This document shows positions 27,441-36,453 of a DNA stretch of 64,000 bases, piece after piece (positions within the stretch are counted from its first letter, which is position 1; each line of letters starts with the position of its first letter). Source of the stretch: Flammeovirga aprica JL-4 (lineage in GTDB: Bacteria; Bacteroidota; Bacteroidia; Cytophagales; Flammeovirgaceae); the NCBI RefSeq assembly GCF_012844305.1, contig NZ_JABANE010000051.1:1-64000 (forward strand), read 5' to 3'. The position numbers were made by a program, and so were the translations under genes. Under the pieces are notes generated by a model. It had not been told where the DNA came from, did no database searches, and saw only the letters and a list, made by a program, of their open reading frames with translations.

Positions 27441-28628
27441 TTATGAAATAGAAGGAATTTCTACTACTTCGTTTACATCTGCATCATAATCTACGCCTTC
27501 TACTTTGAAACCGAACAGGTTGAAGAAGTCGTCTGAGTATCCTTTAAGATCACCGATTTCTGATAAGTTTTCAGTTGTTGCGATAGCCCAAAGCTTGTCA
27601 ACTTCAGCTTGAACGTCCTCACGCATTTCCCAATCGTCAATACGGATTCTACCTTTCTCATCCAATTGCATATCCTCACCATAAATACGGTCAGCATACA
27701 AACGTTGGATTTGCTCGATACAACCTTCGTGGATTCCTTTTTCTTTCATTGTTTTGTACAATAAAGAGATGTATAAAGGAATAACTGGAATAGCTGAAGA
27801 AGCTTGAGTAACCAATGCCTTATTAACAGAAACAACAGCATTACCGTTGATGTCTTTTAATTTCTCAGCAATTTTGAATGAAGTGGCTTCCAAGTCATCT
27901 TTCGCAGCACCAATAGTACCTTTTCTGTATACTGGCTCCGTTAATTTCGGTCCGATATAAGAATAAGCAAAAGTTTGGCAACCGTCTGCTAAAACACCTG
28001 CTTCTTTCATAGCGTCGATCCACATTTCCCAATCTTCACCACCCATTACTTCAACAGTATTGGCAATGTCATCTTCATTGGCAGGCTGGATTGTTACTTC
28101 AGTAACGTTGCCTGTGTGGAAATCAACTGTTTTGTTAGAGAATACATCTCCGATTGGCTTTAAAACCGATTTATGTCTTTTTCCTGTATTAGGATTCGTT
28201 CTCACTGGAGAAGCTAAACTATAGATTACTAAATCAACTTGACCTAAGTCTTCCTTGATCATATCGATAGTCTGCTGCTTGATTTCGTTTGAGAAAGCAT
28301 CACCGTTGATACTTTTCGCATATAAACCTGCTTCAGTTGCTTGTTTTTCAAAAGCGGCACTGTTGTACCATCCTGGTGAAGCTGGACGACCTGCTGATGG
28401 ACCTTTTTCTAAAAATACACCGATAGTTGATGCGCCTGATCCAAATGCACTAGTAATTCTAGATGCTAATCCAAAACCTGTAGATGCACCAATTACCAAT
28501 ACTTTTTTAGCACCGTTAATTTCTCCTTTTGACTTCACATATTCAATCTGATTGATCACATTTTGCTCACATCCTGTTGGGTGTGCTGTCAAACAGATGA
28601 AACCTCTAGTTTTAGGTTCAATAATCAT
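27441..28628 (-). CDS. fabV: Trans-2-enoyl-ACP/CoA reductase FabV
   Basis: FabV reduces the trans-2 double bond of enoyl-ACP (or enoyl-CoA) with NADH, the last step of the fatty-acid elongation cycle; it is a larger, unrelated-length alternative to FabI and is commonly less sensitive to triclosan. The 395-residue length fits. Visible features are the N-terminal RGFICLTAHPTGCEQNV block, the nucleotide-binding VLVIGASTGFGLASR, EKGPSAGRPASPGWYN, and the active-site pair Y234-x8-K243 (VYRKGTIGAAK). A candidate promoter with TACCTTTG is upstream and a shared terminator is downstream, so it is likely monocistronic. Confidence 0.95.
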   Translation of the reverse strand: MIIEPKTRGFICLTAHPTGCEQNVINQIEYVKSKGEINGAKKVLVIGASTGFGLASRITSAFGSGASTIGVFLEKGPSAGRPASPGWYNSAAFEKQATEAGLYAKSINGDAFSNEIKQQTIDMIKEDLGQVDLVIYSLASPVRTNPNTGKRHKSVLKPIGDVFSNKTVDFHTGNVTEVTIQPANEDDIANTVEVMGGEDWEMWIDAMKEAGVLADGCQTFAYSYIGPKLTEPVYRKGTIGAAKDDLEATSFKIAEKLKDINGNAVVSVNKALVTQASSAIPVIPLYISLLYKTMKEKGIHEGCIEQIQRLYADRIYGEDMQLDEKGRIRIDDWEMREDVQAEVDKLWAIATTENLSEIGDLKGYSDDFFNLFGFKVEGVDYDADVNEVVEIPSIS

Positions 28629-28702
28629 TTTTGTTCTTTGTTTACTTCCGCAATTTCAACGGAATATGACTTAAAAATAAATGGTCCTATTTTTTGAACT
28701 CC

Positions 28703-28710
28703 CAAAGGTA
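28703..28710 (-). promoter_or_regulatory. Candidate -7 element TACCTTTG for fabV
   Basis: It is a minus-strand match to TAnnTTTG, 75 bases before the fabV start; the -33 region is poor. Confidence 0.45.
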
Positions 28711-28807
28711 AATAATTTTTGTGATTTATAATTCAGTGCTATACATATTCCTTGAAACTATAGCATTCTTTAAATAATGAATATTTGCTCACTATTCATG
28801 AAAGGTC

Positions 28808-31042
28808 TTAAGAATTAGCTGCTTCGATAGAAGCAATCACAAATTTAATCTCTGCATAGCTGTATCTATCGCCCAAACTTTCCTTGATCGCTTTCAAAGA
28901 CATTGAATCCGCCTCTTCCAATTCTCCTTCTATGATCAATCGTTTTTTATTAGAAAGGACTTCCTTGATATTCACTTTGCCCAAAGCAATCAATTTTGCA
29001 AAATGCGTTTCTACACTGTTCAAAGACATGCCCCTCTCTGTGGCAATTTCGTCCATCGTCATACCTTGTCTGAATAAGATATACGTCTGAATATGTGTCG
29101 CTATTTTGGCCTTTTTAGTATCTGATGCTTTTGCTTTCGGCTTATCATAAGACTTTATTTCAGTAGCTTTATGAGCAATTTTGTAATCCGGCTTGCCTAC
29201 ATCCTCTTTTTTCAAATCTTCATTTTTCTGATAAGATATAATCAGACGTTCGGCACGTAACAGTTTCTTTGCGTGATTATAAAATAAGGAAGACAAAGCG
29301 ATCAGCTCGTTTCTATACCCCATCACACCGTTCACACCATCAAGTGAGGTCAGTTTATTCTGTACATTGATGTGTTCTGCTTTCAGTTGTCCATCAAAAT
29401 ATTTATTGGCTTTGCTCACCCTTTCCAATAAATGAAGAATATACCCTGGCTTTTCCTCCGTGATAATAGCGTGTACTTCATGAATAAACTTGTTGCCGAT
29501 TTTCACCAGTTGTTTCACTTTCTCATGAATTGCCTTAGCCCATTCTCTATGTGCCATTTTTTTAGAAGTACCTCCATCTTTATTATAAGAAGCTACATGT
29601 TCTAACAACTGTTCTGAGAGAAACTGATAATTATACGTATTATATAAAGTATGGTAGATATAATTCTTACTCTGTTGTTTTAATATCGGAGTGAGTTCTT
29701 CTACCGTCTGATTGCTCTGTGTGAATTGACTTAAATGACGATCAATATCAATCCCTCTTGCTGAAATAGAAGAAGAAAGCACCAATCCTTCCAAACTCGT
29801 CAACCTTGATAAAGCCACATAAGTCTGACCTGCCGCAAAAGCTTTTCCTACATCAATAATTGCTTTATCGAAGGTCAGCCCTTGACTTTTATGTACTGTA
29901 ATGGCCCAAGCCAGACGCAGCGGGTACTGATGAAACTCTCCAATAACCTGCTCTTCCACCTCGTTGGTTTCTTTATTAAGCACATATTTTTTGTTTCCCC
30001 AAATGTATGGCTCCACATTCACCTCTTCACCATCTTCAAATTTCACATAAACCCCCTCATGCGACAAAGAAGAAACACGGCCAATTTTACCATTGAAATA
30101 TCTCGATTCCCCAGAGTAATCATTTTTGATAAACATCACCTGAGCACCTCTTTTCAGTCGTAATTCTTCTTCATTGGGATATTGATTCTCAAAGAATTCT
30201 CCTTCAATTTTCGCCTTATATTTAAACTCTTTCGATTTTATTTTCTGTAACCACCCTTCATTTTTCTCATGTGCAATCTTATTATGAGTGGTAAGCTGTA
30301 TATAGCCATCTTCCAGCGACTGCTCAAAGTCAGGATCGTAAAAAGAGTTGAGTACTTTCAAATCATCCGCCGTAATTTTATTTTCTCTGAGATGATTTAA
30401 TACATCCACAAACAAAGGGTCAGATTGACGGTATACTTTTTCTAATGCCACATGCACTAGTGAAGTCTCTTGAAAAACTTTTGCACTGAAGAAATAAGCA
30501 TTATTGTAGTATTTGTAAAGGTGTTGCCACTCATCATTCTTCACCACAGGCGGCAACTGCAACATATCTCCTATAAATAGTACTTGCACTCCACCAAAAG
30601 CTTCATTCTTTCTTTTTCTAATCAAACGAAGAATAAAATCAATCGCGTCCAGCATATCTGCCCTCAACATACTGACCTCATCTATGATCAAAAGTTCCAG
30701 ATTACGAAGAATATCACGCTTCGTTTTTTTCATAGAAAGTTGTTTGAGCAATGATTTCGGTGTGTTGATATGTGCCACTGTAGTTGCCCCTTCATTAAAC
30801 TGAAGGTTTTCATCAGGGATAAATGCACCAAAAGGCAGCTGGAAAAGTGAGTGTACTGTTACGCCTCCTGCATTGATCGCAGCAATACCTGTAGGGGCGG
30901 CAACCACCACATTTTTATGTGTTTCTTTTTCAATAGATCGTAAGAGAGTTGTTTTTCCAGTCCCCGCTTTTCCGGTTAAAAAAACATTGCAGTTTGTAGT
31001 GTTGATGTAGCGAGAAACAAGGTCAGCATGTACATTTTTCAT
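28808..31042 (-). CDS. PIF1/RecD-like DNA helicase with C-terminal helix-turn-helix
   Basis: The 744-residue protein is a superfamily 1B helicase. Walker A is FLTGKAGTGKTTLL (around residues 20-33), then VVAAPTGIAAINAGGVTVHS (motif Ia), LLIIDEVSMLRADML (Walker B), FIGDMLQLPPV (motif III), and the UvrD_C_2-type end LAWAITVHKSQGLTFDKAIID ... YVALSRL. It should unwind DNA 5' to 3' using ATP. After residue about 500 it has a long helical region, and near 660-715 a helix-turn-helix (MTMDEIATERGMSLNSVETH) of the type found at the end of some RecQ and PIF1-like helicases. It sits upstream of fabV on the same strand. Confidence 0.87.
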   Translation of the reverse strand: MKNVHADLVSRYINTTNCNVFLTGKAGTGKTTLLRSIEKETHKNVVVAAPTGIAAINAGGVTVHSLFQLPFGAFIPDENLQFNEGATTVAHINTPKSLLKQLSMKKTKRDILRNLELLIIDEVSMLRADMLDAIDFILRLIRKRKNEAFGGVQVLFIGDMLQLPPVVKNDEWQHLYKYYNNAYFFSAKVFQETSLVHVALEKVYRQSDPLFVDVLNHLRENKITADDLKVLNSFYDPDFEQSLEDGYIQLTTHNKIAHEKNEGWLQKIKSKEFKYKAKIEGEFFENQYPNEEELRLKRGAQVMFIKNDYSGESRYFNGKIGRVSSLSHEGVYVKFEDGEEVNVEPYIWGNKKYVLNKETNEVEEQVIGEFHQYPLRLAWAITVHKSQGLTFDKAIIDVGKAFAAGQTYVALSRLTSLEGLVLSSSISARGIDIDRHLSQFTQSNQTVEELTPILKQQSKNYIYHTLYNTYNYQFLSEQLLEHVASYNKDGGTSKKMAHREWAKAIHEKVKQLVKIGNKFIHEVHAIITEEKPGYILHLLERVSKANKYFDGQLKAEHINVQNKLTSLDGVNGVMGYRNELIALSSLFYNHAKKLLRAERLIISYQKNEDLKKEDVGKPDYKIAHKATEIKSYDKPKAKASDTKKAKIATHIQTYILFRQGMTMDEIATERGMSLNSVETHFAKLIALGKVNIKEVLSNKKRLIIEGELEEADSMSLKAIKESLGDRYSYAEIKFVIASIEAANS

Positions 31043-31150
31043 GAATCGTAACTATTAATAGGATTGCGATTAAATTATAAAAGGTCAATTTCGATAATTA
31101 ACTACGAAGTACCAAACTACAATGAAGGGGATTTGAGGGAAGGGAGAAGA

Positions 31151-31164
31151 GTTAAGAATTAAGA
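31151..31164. repeat. Heptamer tandem repeat (GTTAAGA ATTAAGA)
   Basis: Two adjacent heptamers in the non-coding gap resemble the pair at 63486-63499. They may be remnants of a dispersed short repeat. Confidence 0.35.
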
Positions 31165-31257
31165 ATGAAGGTGGTCCGTGTTCTGGTTCGTTGGGTATTA
31201 TTTGTGAGGAAGAAAAAAAGTCACACACTCTTCATTGGGTTCTCGTTTCTTCATTCA

Positions 31258-31296
31258 AAATAAAAACCCCATCTTAGTTCTACCTAAAATGGGGTT
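31258..31296 (-). terminator. Rho-independent terminator
   Basis: AACCCCATCTTAG (31265-31277) pairs with CTAAAATGGGGTT (31284-31296) with one mismatch. On the minus strand it runs into TTTTTATTTT. Confidence 0.8.
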
Positions 31297-31317
31297 GAAA
31301 TATTTTAAAGATCATCA

Positions 31318-32406
31318 TTACCAATCTTCATCTTCAGTGGCCGATGTATCTTGCTCATCGTCTTTCTTTTTGTCTTTATTCTTTTTACCGAAGAGTCCTT
31401 TTTTCTTTTTCGGTTCTTCTGCTTCAGCAGTCTCATCATCCACTGCCGATTCATCGTCTGATGCTGTAGAATCATCCGTCAAGTCTCCTTCCTCTTCAGC
31501 AGTCTCTTCTTTTTTCTTCTTTTTGCCAAATAAACCTTTTTTCTCCTCTACGATTTCATTTCCTAAAGAATCATATTTTGGAAGTTGTGACAACGAATCT
31601 GTTTCATATTTCGCCATCTTATTGGCATCTTTTCCATCAAGAACTCTCTTAGGAATCATATAATGCTTCGGTTTCCAAAGCTCATACCATTTACGCTCTA
31701 CCAAATACATAGAATCAGGAACAAGGAAAAAGCCTGCACGCATACTATCTTCTTTCGCCACTCTTTCACCGTATTTCTTCATGTAAACATACCCGTCATA
31801 GAGCATTGGAGGAAGTGAATCATTAGTTTCTTCATTCGGTTCATCATCTTTCTGGTCAGGAAGTTCCTTTGCCACCATGGAATCATCATAGCCCGGCCCT
31901 CCTGCAAAAAGCATATTCTCTAAAGAATCTGATGCAGAAACAAGGTAAATACTATCTTCAGGAATAAAATTAATCACAGAATCTTCAGCGGTCAGTTCCA
32001 GAGGATAAGGATTATGCTGTAAACCAATAATATAATTGGGGTAATTTGAATTGGCTCTTTTCTTATCCGTCTTCAGGATTTTCTCATAAAAACGGCCTCT
32101 AGGCTCAACCATACCATTCCATCCTCTTTCTCTTGAAGCAAACAATTCTTCCTCTTTCGTTTCTACAGAATCACGGTCTAAGAAGTAACTGATATAAGAT
32201 ACCTTACCATGTATAGTATAAGTTGTATCTCCAATACCTACAAAATAATCATTGATTGTATCTGGAGTACTTTTTACGTAATACAAACTGCTAGTGTCAT
32301 CTTTTTGATAAAATGAACTGATATATGCTGGACAAACTTTGGGCACACATCCCTCAAAAAAGAGTAAGCTAGATAAGAGTGAAATATATAAAAAAGTTTG
32401 TTTCAT
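31318..32406 (-). CDS. Lipoprotein with highly charged, repeated GLFGKK tail
   Basis: The start is set at ATG 32406, which gives MKQTFLYISLLSSLLFF and a lipobox ending FEGC (Cys19); the extension to 32436 lacks signal features. The folded part (about residues 20-275) has no recognised domain but includes CPAYISSFY directly after the lipobox. The final 90 residues are low complexity and carry two copies of a KKGLFGKKxKxK phrase separated by a long Asp/Glu/Ser/Thr/Ala stretch, and end in DEDW. Such alternating basic and acidic blocks suggest electrostatic binding or a flexible tether. Function is unknown. Confidence 0.72.
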   Translation of the reverse strand: MKQTFLYISLLSSLLFFEGCVPKVCPAYISSFYQKDDTSSLYYVKSTPDTINDYFVGIGDTTYTIHGKVSYISYFLDRDSVETKEEELFASRERGWNGMVEPRGRFYEKILKTDKKRANSNYPNYIIGLQHNPYPLELTAEDSVINFIPEDSIYLVSASDSLENMLFAGGPGYDDSMVAKELPDQKDDEPNEETNDSLPPMLYDGYVYMKKYGERVAKEDSMRAGFFLVPDSMYLVERKWYELWKPKHYMIPKRVLDGKDANKMAKYETDSLSQLPKYDSLGNEIVEEKKGLFGKKKKKEETAEEEGDLTDDSTASDDESAVDDETAEAEEPKKKKGLFGKKNKDKKKDDEQDTSATEDEDW

Positions 32407-32813
32407 ATAATTAGTCGCATTTTCTGCTGAAAACACGGAAAAGAGTAATTTTTAAAGTTAAAAGATGAAATAATTTCTATTAATTACTAAGTCGAAAATA
32501 AATGATAATTAATTCTTGTCTTAGTACTTACACACCAAGAAAATACATTTTCGCTACTTCACACACTGCTTCATTTCTAACGCACCACCCAAATTTAATG
32601 CTATACTACTATATTTATCATTAGGTTATGAAGGATTAGAAACAATAAGTGAGGTTTGCTGCAGTATTTAATTGGTAATAAATGTAAAATCAATCCGATT
32701 GAACACTTATAGTATAAACCTACAAACACATAAAGTGCCAAAAAAAGTAAGTTTCAATTTCAATTGGATCTATTCATGATTTTTTGGTAATTTTGCGGTG
32801 TTTAAATATTAAT
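32407..32813. other. Intergenic region between divergent lipoprotein and ccm genes
   Basis: This AT-rich gap of 407 bases has no supported gene. It includes a plausible promoter for ccmB at its right end (32764-32795). Nothing else stands out. Confidence 0.5.
32764..32795 (+). promoter_or_regulatory. Candidate promoter for ccmBCDE
   Basis: TTG (32764-32766) and TAATTTTG (32788-32795) are separated by 21 bases. The leader to the ccmB ATG would be only about a dozen bases. Confidence 0.5.
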
Positions 32814-33488
32814 ATGAAGTCAATATTTTCAGAAATAAATGTTCTGGTCCAAAAGGAAGTGGCATTGGAATGGAGGGAGCGTTCAAACCTCAACGGACTT
32901 TTGTTGTATACTATAAGTACAATATTCGTTTGTTATTTAAGTTTTAACCAACGCAGAGTAGAGCTGTCGCCCATCACATGGAACACGCTTTTCTGGATCA
33001 TACAATTATTCACGGCTTTGAATGGTGCATCCAAAAGCTTCACTCAGGAAGCAGGAGGAAGACACTTTTATTACTACCAATTAGTAAGCCCGCAGTCCAT
33101 TATCTTATCAAAAATAGTCTACAATGCACTTTTGATGTTGCTTGTTGCCTTCCTTGGTTTGGGAGTTTACAGCATAGTATTGGGCAATCCCATTCAAGAT
33201 CCATGGATGTTCGCGGCTTGTGTAGGATTAGGGGCCATAGGTTTCTCTTCCTCTTTAACAATGGTGGCGGGTATCGCATCCAAAGCCCAGGGCAATAACA
33301 CGCTGATGGCAATCCTTGGACTGCCAGCTATTCTGCCCATGATACTTATGTTAATCAAAGCTTCTAAAAATGCAATTGATGGATTGGCAAGGAGTCAAAC
33401 CTTGGATGAAATCATGGTCATATTAGCAATTGATATTATTGTAATAACAGTTTCCTATCTCCTATTTCCTTATCTTTGGAGGAGTTAG
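32814..33488 (+). CDS. ccmB: Haem exporter / cytochrome c maturation membrane protein CcmB
   Basis: CcmB is the membrane subunit of the CcmABCD ABC transporter that releases holo-CcmE during cytochrome c assembly. The start is ATG 32814 (MKSIFSEINVLVQKEVALEW); the open frame extends ten codons further up to 32784, into the promoter. The 224-residue product has the N-terminal VQKEVALEWR phrase and about six membrane helices, including LFTALNGASKSFTQEAG, typical of the family. The next gene, ccmC, starts 22 bases after the stop. The ATPase partner CcmA is not encoded here. Confidence 0.9.
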   Translation: MKSIFSEINVLVQKEVALEWRERSNLNGLLLYTISTIFVCYLSFNQRRVELSPITWNTLFWIIQLFTALNGASKSFTQEAGGRHFYYYQLVSPQSIILSKIVYNALLMLLVAFLGLGVYSIVLGNPIQDPWMFAACVGLGAIGFSSSLTMVAGIASKAQGNNTLMAILGLPAILPMILMLIKASKNAIDGLARSQTLDEIMVILAIDIIVITVSYLLFPYLWRS

Positions 33489-33510
33489 ATAATAATTAAA
33501 TTAAACAGCA

Positions 33511-34176
33511 ATGAAAGGTGCTTGGTGGAAAATTACAGCATTAGTTCTTATAGCTTACACCATTGTAGGCGGATTATTACTGGAAGTCCCTCGCTTAGAC
33601 ATACTAAACGAAACAATCAGAAACTTATATTTCCACGTTCCGATGTGGTTTGGAATGATCATCGTGCTTTTAGCATCCATGGTTTATTCCATTAAATACC
33701 TGAAATCTCAGGATCTGAAACACGACCTTTGGGCTGCAGAATTGGCCAACACAGGTATCCTTTTCGGTGTCTTAGGAATTGTGACTGGTATGATCTGGGC
33801 CAAATTCACTTGGGGAGCCTACTGGAGTGGAGACCCTAAACAAAACGGAGCCGCAGGTGGTTTGATGTTTTACCTTGGCTATGTGGTCTTAAGAGGTGCA
33901 TTTAAAGATGAAGAGCAAAGGGCAAGAATAAGTGCGATCTCCAACATCTTTGCGTTCGCCATCTTTATCCCTCTCATTTTTGTACTGCCACGCCTTACTG
34001 ATTCCCTTCACCCTGGAAATGGTGGAAATCCAGGTTTCAATGCGTATGACTTGGATAGTAAACTTCGTTTAATATTCTACCCTGCTATCATTGGCTGGAC
34101 ATTACTAGGCGTATGGTTCACAAGTTTGAATGTAAGAATGAGAACGGTTGAAAATCAATTATTAGAAAAAGAGTAA
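33511..34176 (+). CDS. ccmC: Cytochrome c maturation protein CcmC
   Basis: CcmC is the haem-handling integral membrane protein that places haem on CcmE. The 221-residue sequence has six membrane helices, a first conserved external histidine in NLYFHVPMWFGM, the Trp-rich motif in a variant form (FTWGAYWSGDPKQNGA rather than the proteobacterial WGxxWxWDxR), and a second histidine near DSLHPGNGG. The variant motif seems normal for Bacteroidota. It sits between ccmB and the small ccmD-like gene, with gaps of 22 and 13 bases, supporting one transcript. Confidence 0.93.
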   Translation: MKGAWWKITALVLIAYTIVGGLLLEVPRLDILNETIRNLYFHVPMWFGMIIVLLASMVYSIKYLKSQDLKHDLWAAELANTGILFGVLGIVTGMIWAKFTWGAYWSGDPKQNGAAGGLMFYLGYVVLRGAFKDEEQRARISAISNIFAFAIFIPLIFVLPRLTDSLHPGNGGNPGFNAYDLDSKLRLIFYPAIIGWTLLGVWFTSLNVRMRTVENQLLEKE

Positions 34177-34189
34177 ATTTATATATAAG

Positions 34190-34441
34190 ATGAAAAAGAT
34201 GCTTTCAATGATCGCTTTATCATTAATAACAGTGATCAGTGCAATTGCTCAAGATAAAATTCCTATCACATCAGCAGATTATGGAAACAACGGAATCGAG
34301 ATGGCTGATGTAATGCGCGACAACGGTAAAATTTATGTAGTTGTAGCTGTTATTATCGCCTTATGGGCAGGAATGACTGTTTATCTTTTTATGGTAGATA
34401 AAAAGGTAAGCAAGTTGGAGAAAATGATAGAAGAACAATAA
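34190..34441 (+). CDS. ccmD: CcmD-like small membrane protein
   Basis: The 83-residue product has an N-terminal hydrophobic segment that resembles a signal peptide (ending AIAQ), then a short soluble part, then one membrane helix (VVVAVIIALWAGMTVYLFMV) followed by a charged tail KKVSKLEKMIEE. CcmD in other phyla is a single-span protein that helps CcmABC release holo-CcmE. The position between ccmC and ccmE is the main support; sequence similarity of CcmD proteins is always low. Confidence 0.75.
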   Translation: MKKMLSMIALSLITVISAIAQDKIPITSADYGNNGIEMADVMRDNGKIYVVVAVIIALWAGMTVYLFMVDKKVSKLEKMIEEQ

Positions 34442-34459
34442 AACACATCTAAACATACT

Positions 34460-34876
34460 ATGAAAAAGTCTCATATTTTTGGATTGGTGATCATTGCGGT
34501 GATGATCAGCATTCTGGTAGTCACTGCCGGTGATGCAAGCCAATATGTTAATTTCTCTGAAGCCTACAGCTTGGCAGCAGACGGAAACACTTCAAAAGTT
34601 CATGTCATTGGTGAACTTCAAAAAGACAACAACGGGAATGTCATTGGCATTGATTACAACCCTGCCAAAGACCCTAACTACCTTGCTTTTACTTTAGTTG
34701 ACGATAAAAACGTGGCTAGAAAAGTAGTTTGCTACTCCCCTCCTGCTTCTATGCGAGATTTTGAGAAATCTGAAAAAGTAGTAGTGATCGGCAGAGCAAA
34801 AGGCGAAGGTCAAGAATTTTTAGCGAGTGAAATTTTAATGAAGTGCCCTTCTAAATACGAAGAGACACAATTATAA
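34460..34876 (+). CDS. ccmE: Haem chaperone CcmE, CxxxY form
   Basis: CcmE carries haem from CcmC to the cytochrome c ligation machinery. The 138-residue protein has an N-terminal membrane anchor (about 5-24) and an OB-fold core with VHVIGEL, YLAFTLVDD and VVVIGRAKGEG. The proteobacterial haem-binding His (HDExY) is replaced: here it reads C129-P-S-K-Y133, the CxxxY variant, in which haem is thought to be bound via Cys. The gene ends the ccmBCDE unit; a strong terminator follows, and ccmF, ccmG and ccmH are not in the window. Confidence 0.9.
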   Translation: MKKSHIFGLVIIAVMISILVVTAGDASQYVNFSEAYSLAADGNTSKVHVIGELQKDNNGNVIGIDYNPAKDPNYLAFTLVDDKNVARKVVCYSPPASMRDFEKSEKVVVIGRAKGEGQEFLASEILMKCPSKYEETQL

Positions 34877-34893
34877 TACAGCGCTGAAAACAT

Positions 34894-34933
34894 AAAAAAT
34901 CCCTTCTGAAATTAAATCAGAAGGGATTTTTTT
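34894..34933. terminator. Bidirectional rho-independent terminator
   Basis: AAAAAATCCCTTCTGA (34894-34909) pairs with TCAGAAGGGATTTTTT (34917-34932). A T run follows on the plus strand and also on the minus strand, serving ccmE and the convergent kinase-like gene. Confidence 0.9.
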
Positions 34934-34935
34934 GT

Positions 34936-35679
34936 CTATACTTTTTCCAACTGCGCCGTATTTCTCAACCTTGTCAGGTCTTTTGCTTTAGCGCTTGTAA
35001 AAGAAAGAAGGTAATCCGCTAAAGTTTCATCATCTAAGCGGGTTCTGTCGATCACAGTATCGTGAATCTCTTCATTTCCTTTTTGGATATGTTCCAAGAA
35101 GTCATTTCTCAGCTTACTATATTCAAGCATCTTCAGTTTTGCATCATTATAGCTTAAGTTATGGTTCTTCATAATTTCAGCCACTCTGAATTGATACGTA
35201 CTGTTGATTTTGATTCTTAAGGCATTTTTCAGCATAGAAGCAAAGTATCCTCCACCTCTACCCAAAATCACCACATTACCTCTTTCAAAGTAAGTATGCA
35301 TTACTGCTTCCAAAGCAGAGGTTAAATGCCCGTCTAATTTATTGTAATTCTTACCGAAAGAATGAATAAGCTGTTCTATAAATCCCTTTTTCTCAAAAGG
35401 AACATATTCTTGTACATCTTTATAAGAGACTTTCAATTTTTCAGAAAGGTCATGAATAACGGTAGTATCAATCAGTTTCCAAGGTTGATCATTAAGATTG
35501 AAACCTATTTTCTGATCATTTAATTTTTGTACTAATTTTTCTCCAACATCTCTTACACCAGACCCATATTCTCTAGAAATAGTCACTACCATTCCTTTTG
35601 AATAAGGATGTTTCTTCAATTTTTTCCGAAACTGTAATTCAATGTTTTTAATTAGCTGAGAATAGATATTTGCTTCCAT
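34936..35679 (-). CDS. Cytidylate kinase-like family protein
   Basis: The 247-residue protein has a P-loop kinase fold of the cytidylate-kinase-like group: the opening VVTISREYGSGVRDVGEKLV replaces the classical Walker A, followed by IDTTVIHDLSEKL, a helical lid region, VVILGRGGGYFA and a C-terminal LRIKINSTYQFRVAEIM. Members of this family are widespread in Bacteroidota and most have unknown substrates. It lacks a signal peptide and so is cytoplasmic. Gene is isolated: convergent with ccmE on its left. Confidence 0.82.
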   Translation of the reverse strand: MEANIYSQLIKNIELQFRKKLKKHPYSKGMVVTISREYGSGVRDVGEKLVQKLNDQKIGFNLNDQPWKLIDTTVIHDLSEKLKVSYKDVQEYVPFEKKGFIEQLIHSFGKNYNKLDGHLTSALEAVMHTYFERGNVVILGRGGGYFASMLKNALRIKINSTYQFRVAEIMKNHNLSYNDAKLKMLEYSKLRNDFLEHIQKGNEEIHDTVIDRTRLDDETLADYLLSFTSAKAKDLTRLRNTAQLEKV

Positions 35680-35784
35680 GACAGTAGTGTTTTACAGGTT
35701 AAAGATTTATTAACTGTAATATAAACACTTACTATCAGAATTACGTTGACGCCTATCACCAAAACGAAATGATCTGCTAAATTT

Positions 35785-36453
35785 CTACTCTGAACTCATT
35801 GTCTCTGCGGCAGTGATTAGCAGTGACGAACTGATTCTTTTCTTAAAGTTAGGATTGATATACTCAAAGTTGATCTCGCCATTCTGACGCACAAAGAAAA
35901 CTGCAGGCACCGGCAACATTCGGTGTTTTCCACCAGTTGTCATTACAATATCCATCCCCATATTGGAATACTTGCTGAACTCTTTATCATTCAATTCAAA
36001 AGCAAGTCCAAAGCTTTTTGCTGCAGTCATATCACTGTCGGACAATAATGAGTAGTTCATCATATGCTTGTCATAAGTGAGTGATAAATGCTCCGGTGTA
36101 TCAGGAGAAATTGCAATAATCTGATATCCGATACTTACAAGATAATCTGAAACTTCTCCAAGACCGGAAAGCTGTCTATTACAATAAGGACACCAACCGC
36201 CTCTGTAGAAGATAAGAATTGTAGGTTTCTTGTTCATCTCTTTTTTAAGATTCACTTCATTACCTTCCACATCTCTTAAGATGATATCTTTTGGTATATA
36301 TTCTCCAATCAGTAAAGGGGAAATGTCAGAAGCATTGCCAGGCACTTTCTGCGCTGACGTATTAAATGATAAAATTCCAAGAAAGAAAATTAAAACTGTC
36401 TTGAATAATAAGTTGGGATTGAGGTTTGGGAAATAAATTTGAAAATTAAGCAT
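35785..36453 (-). CDS. Exported peroxiredoxin-like (AhpC/TSA) protein
   Basis: The 222-residue product begins with a hydrophobic export segment (LFKTVLIFFLGILSFNTSAQ) preceded by an unusually long 15-residue polar/aromatic stretch. The thioredoxin-fold part includes ILIFYRGGWCPYCNRQL, with a CPYC active site in the location typical of AhpC/TSA-like proteins, and ISPDTPEHL. It probably acts on peroxides or on protein thiols in the periplasm. It could be a thiol oxidoreductase rather than a peroxidase. On the minus strand a -7-like TAAGTTTG at 36579-36572 is a possible promoter. Confidence 0.82.
   Translation of the reverse strand: MLNFQIYFPNLNPNLLFKTVLIFFLGILSFNTSAQKVPGNASDISPLLIGEYIPKDIILRDVEGNEVNLKKEMNKKPTILIFYRGGWCPYCNRQLSGLGEVSDYLVSIGYQIIAISPDTPEHLSLTYDKHMMNYSLLSDSDMTAAKSFGLAFELNDKEFSKYSNMGMDIVMTTGGKHRMLPVPAVFFVRQNGEINFEYINPNFKKRISSSLLITAAETMSSE

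Noticed and set aside
28737-28765. TGCTATA/TATAGCA inverted repeat between the helicase and fabV
   Set aside because: Only seven pairs with a 15-base loop and no T run; not supported as a terminator.
31235-31663. Ser/Phe-rich plus-strand open frame
   Set aside because: It is antisense to the charged tail of the lipoprotein gene; its composition is the complement of Lys/Glu/Asp codons.
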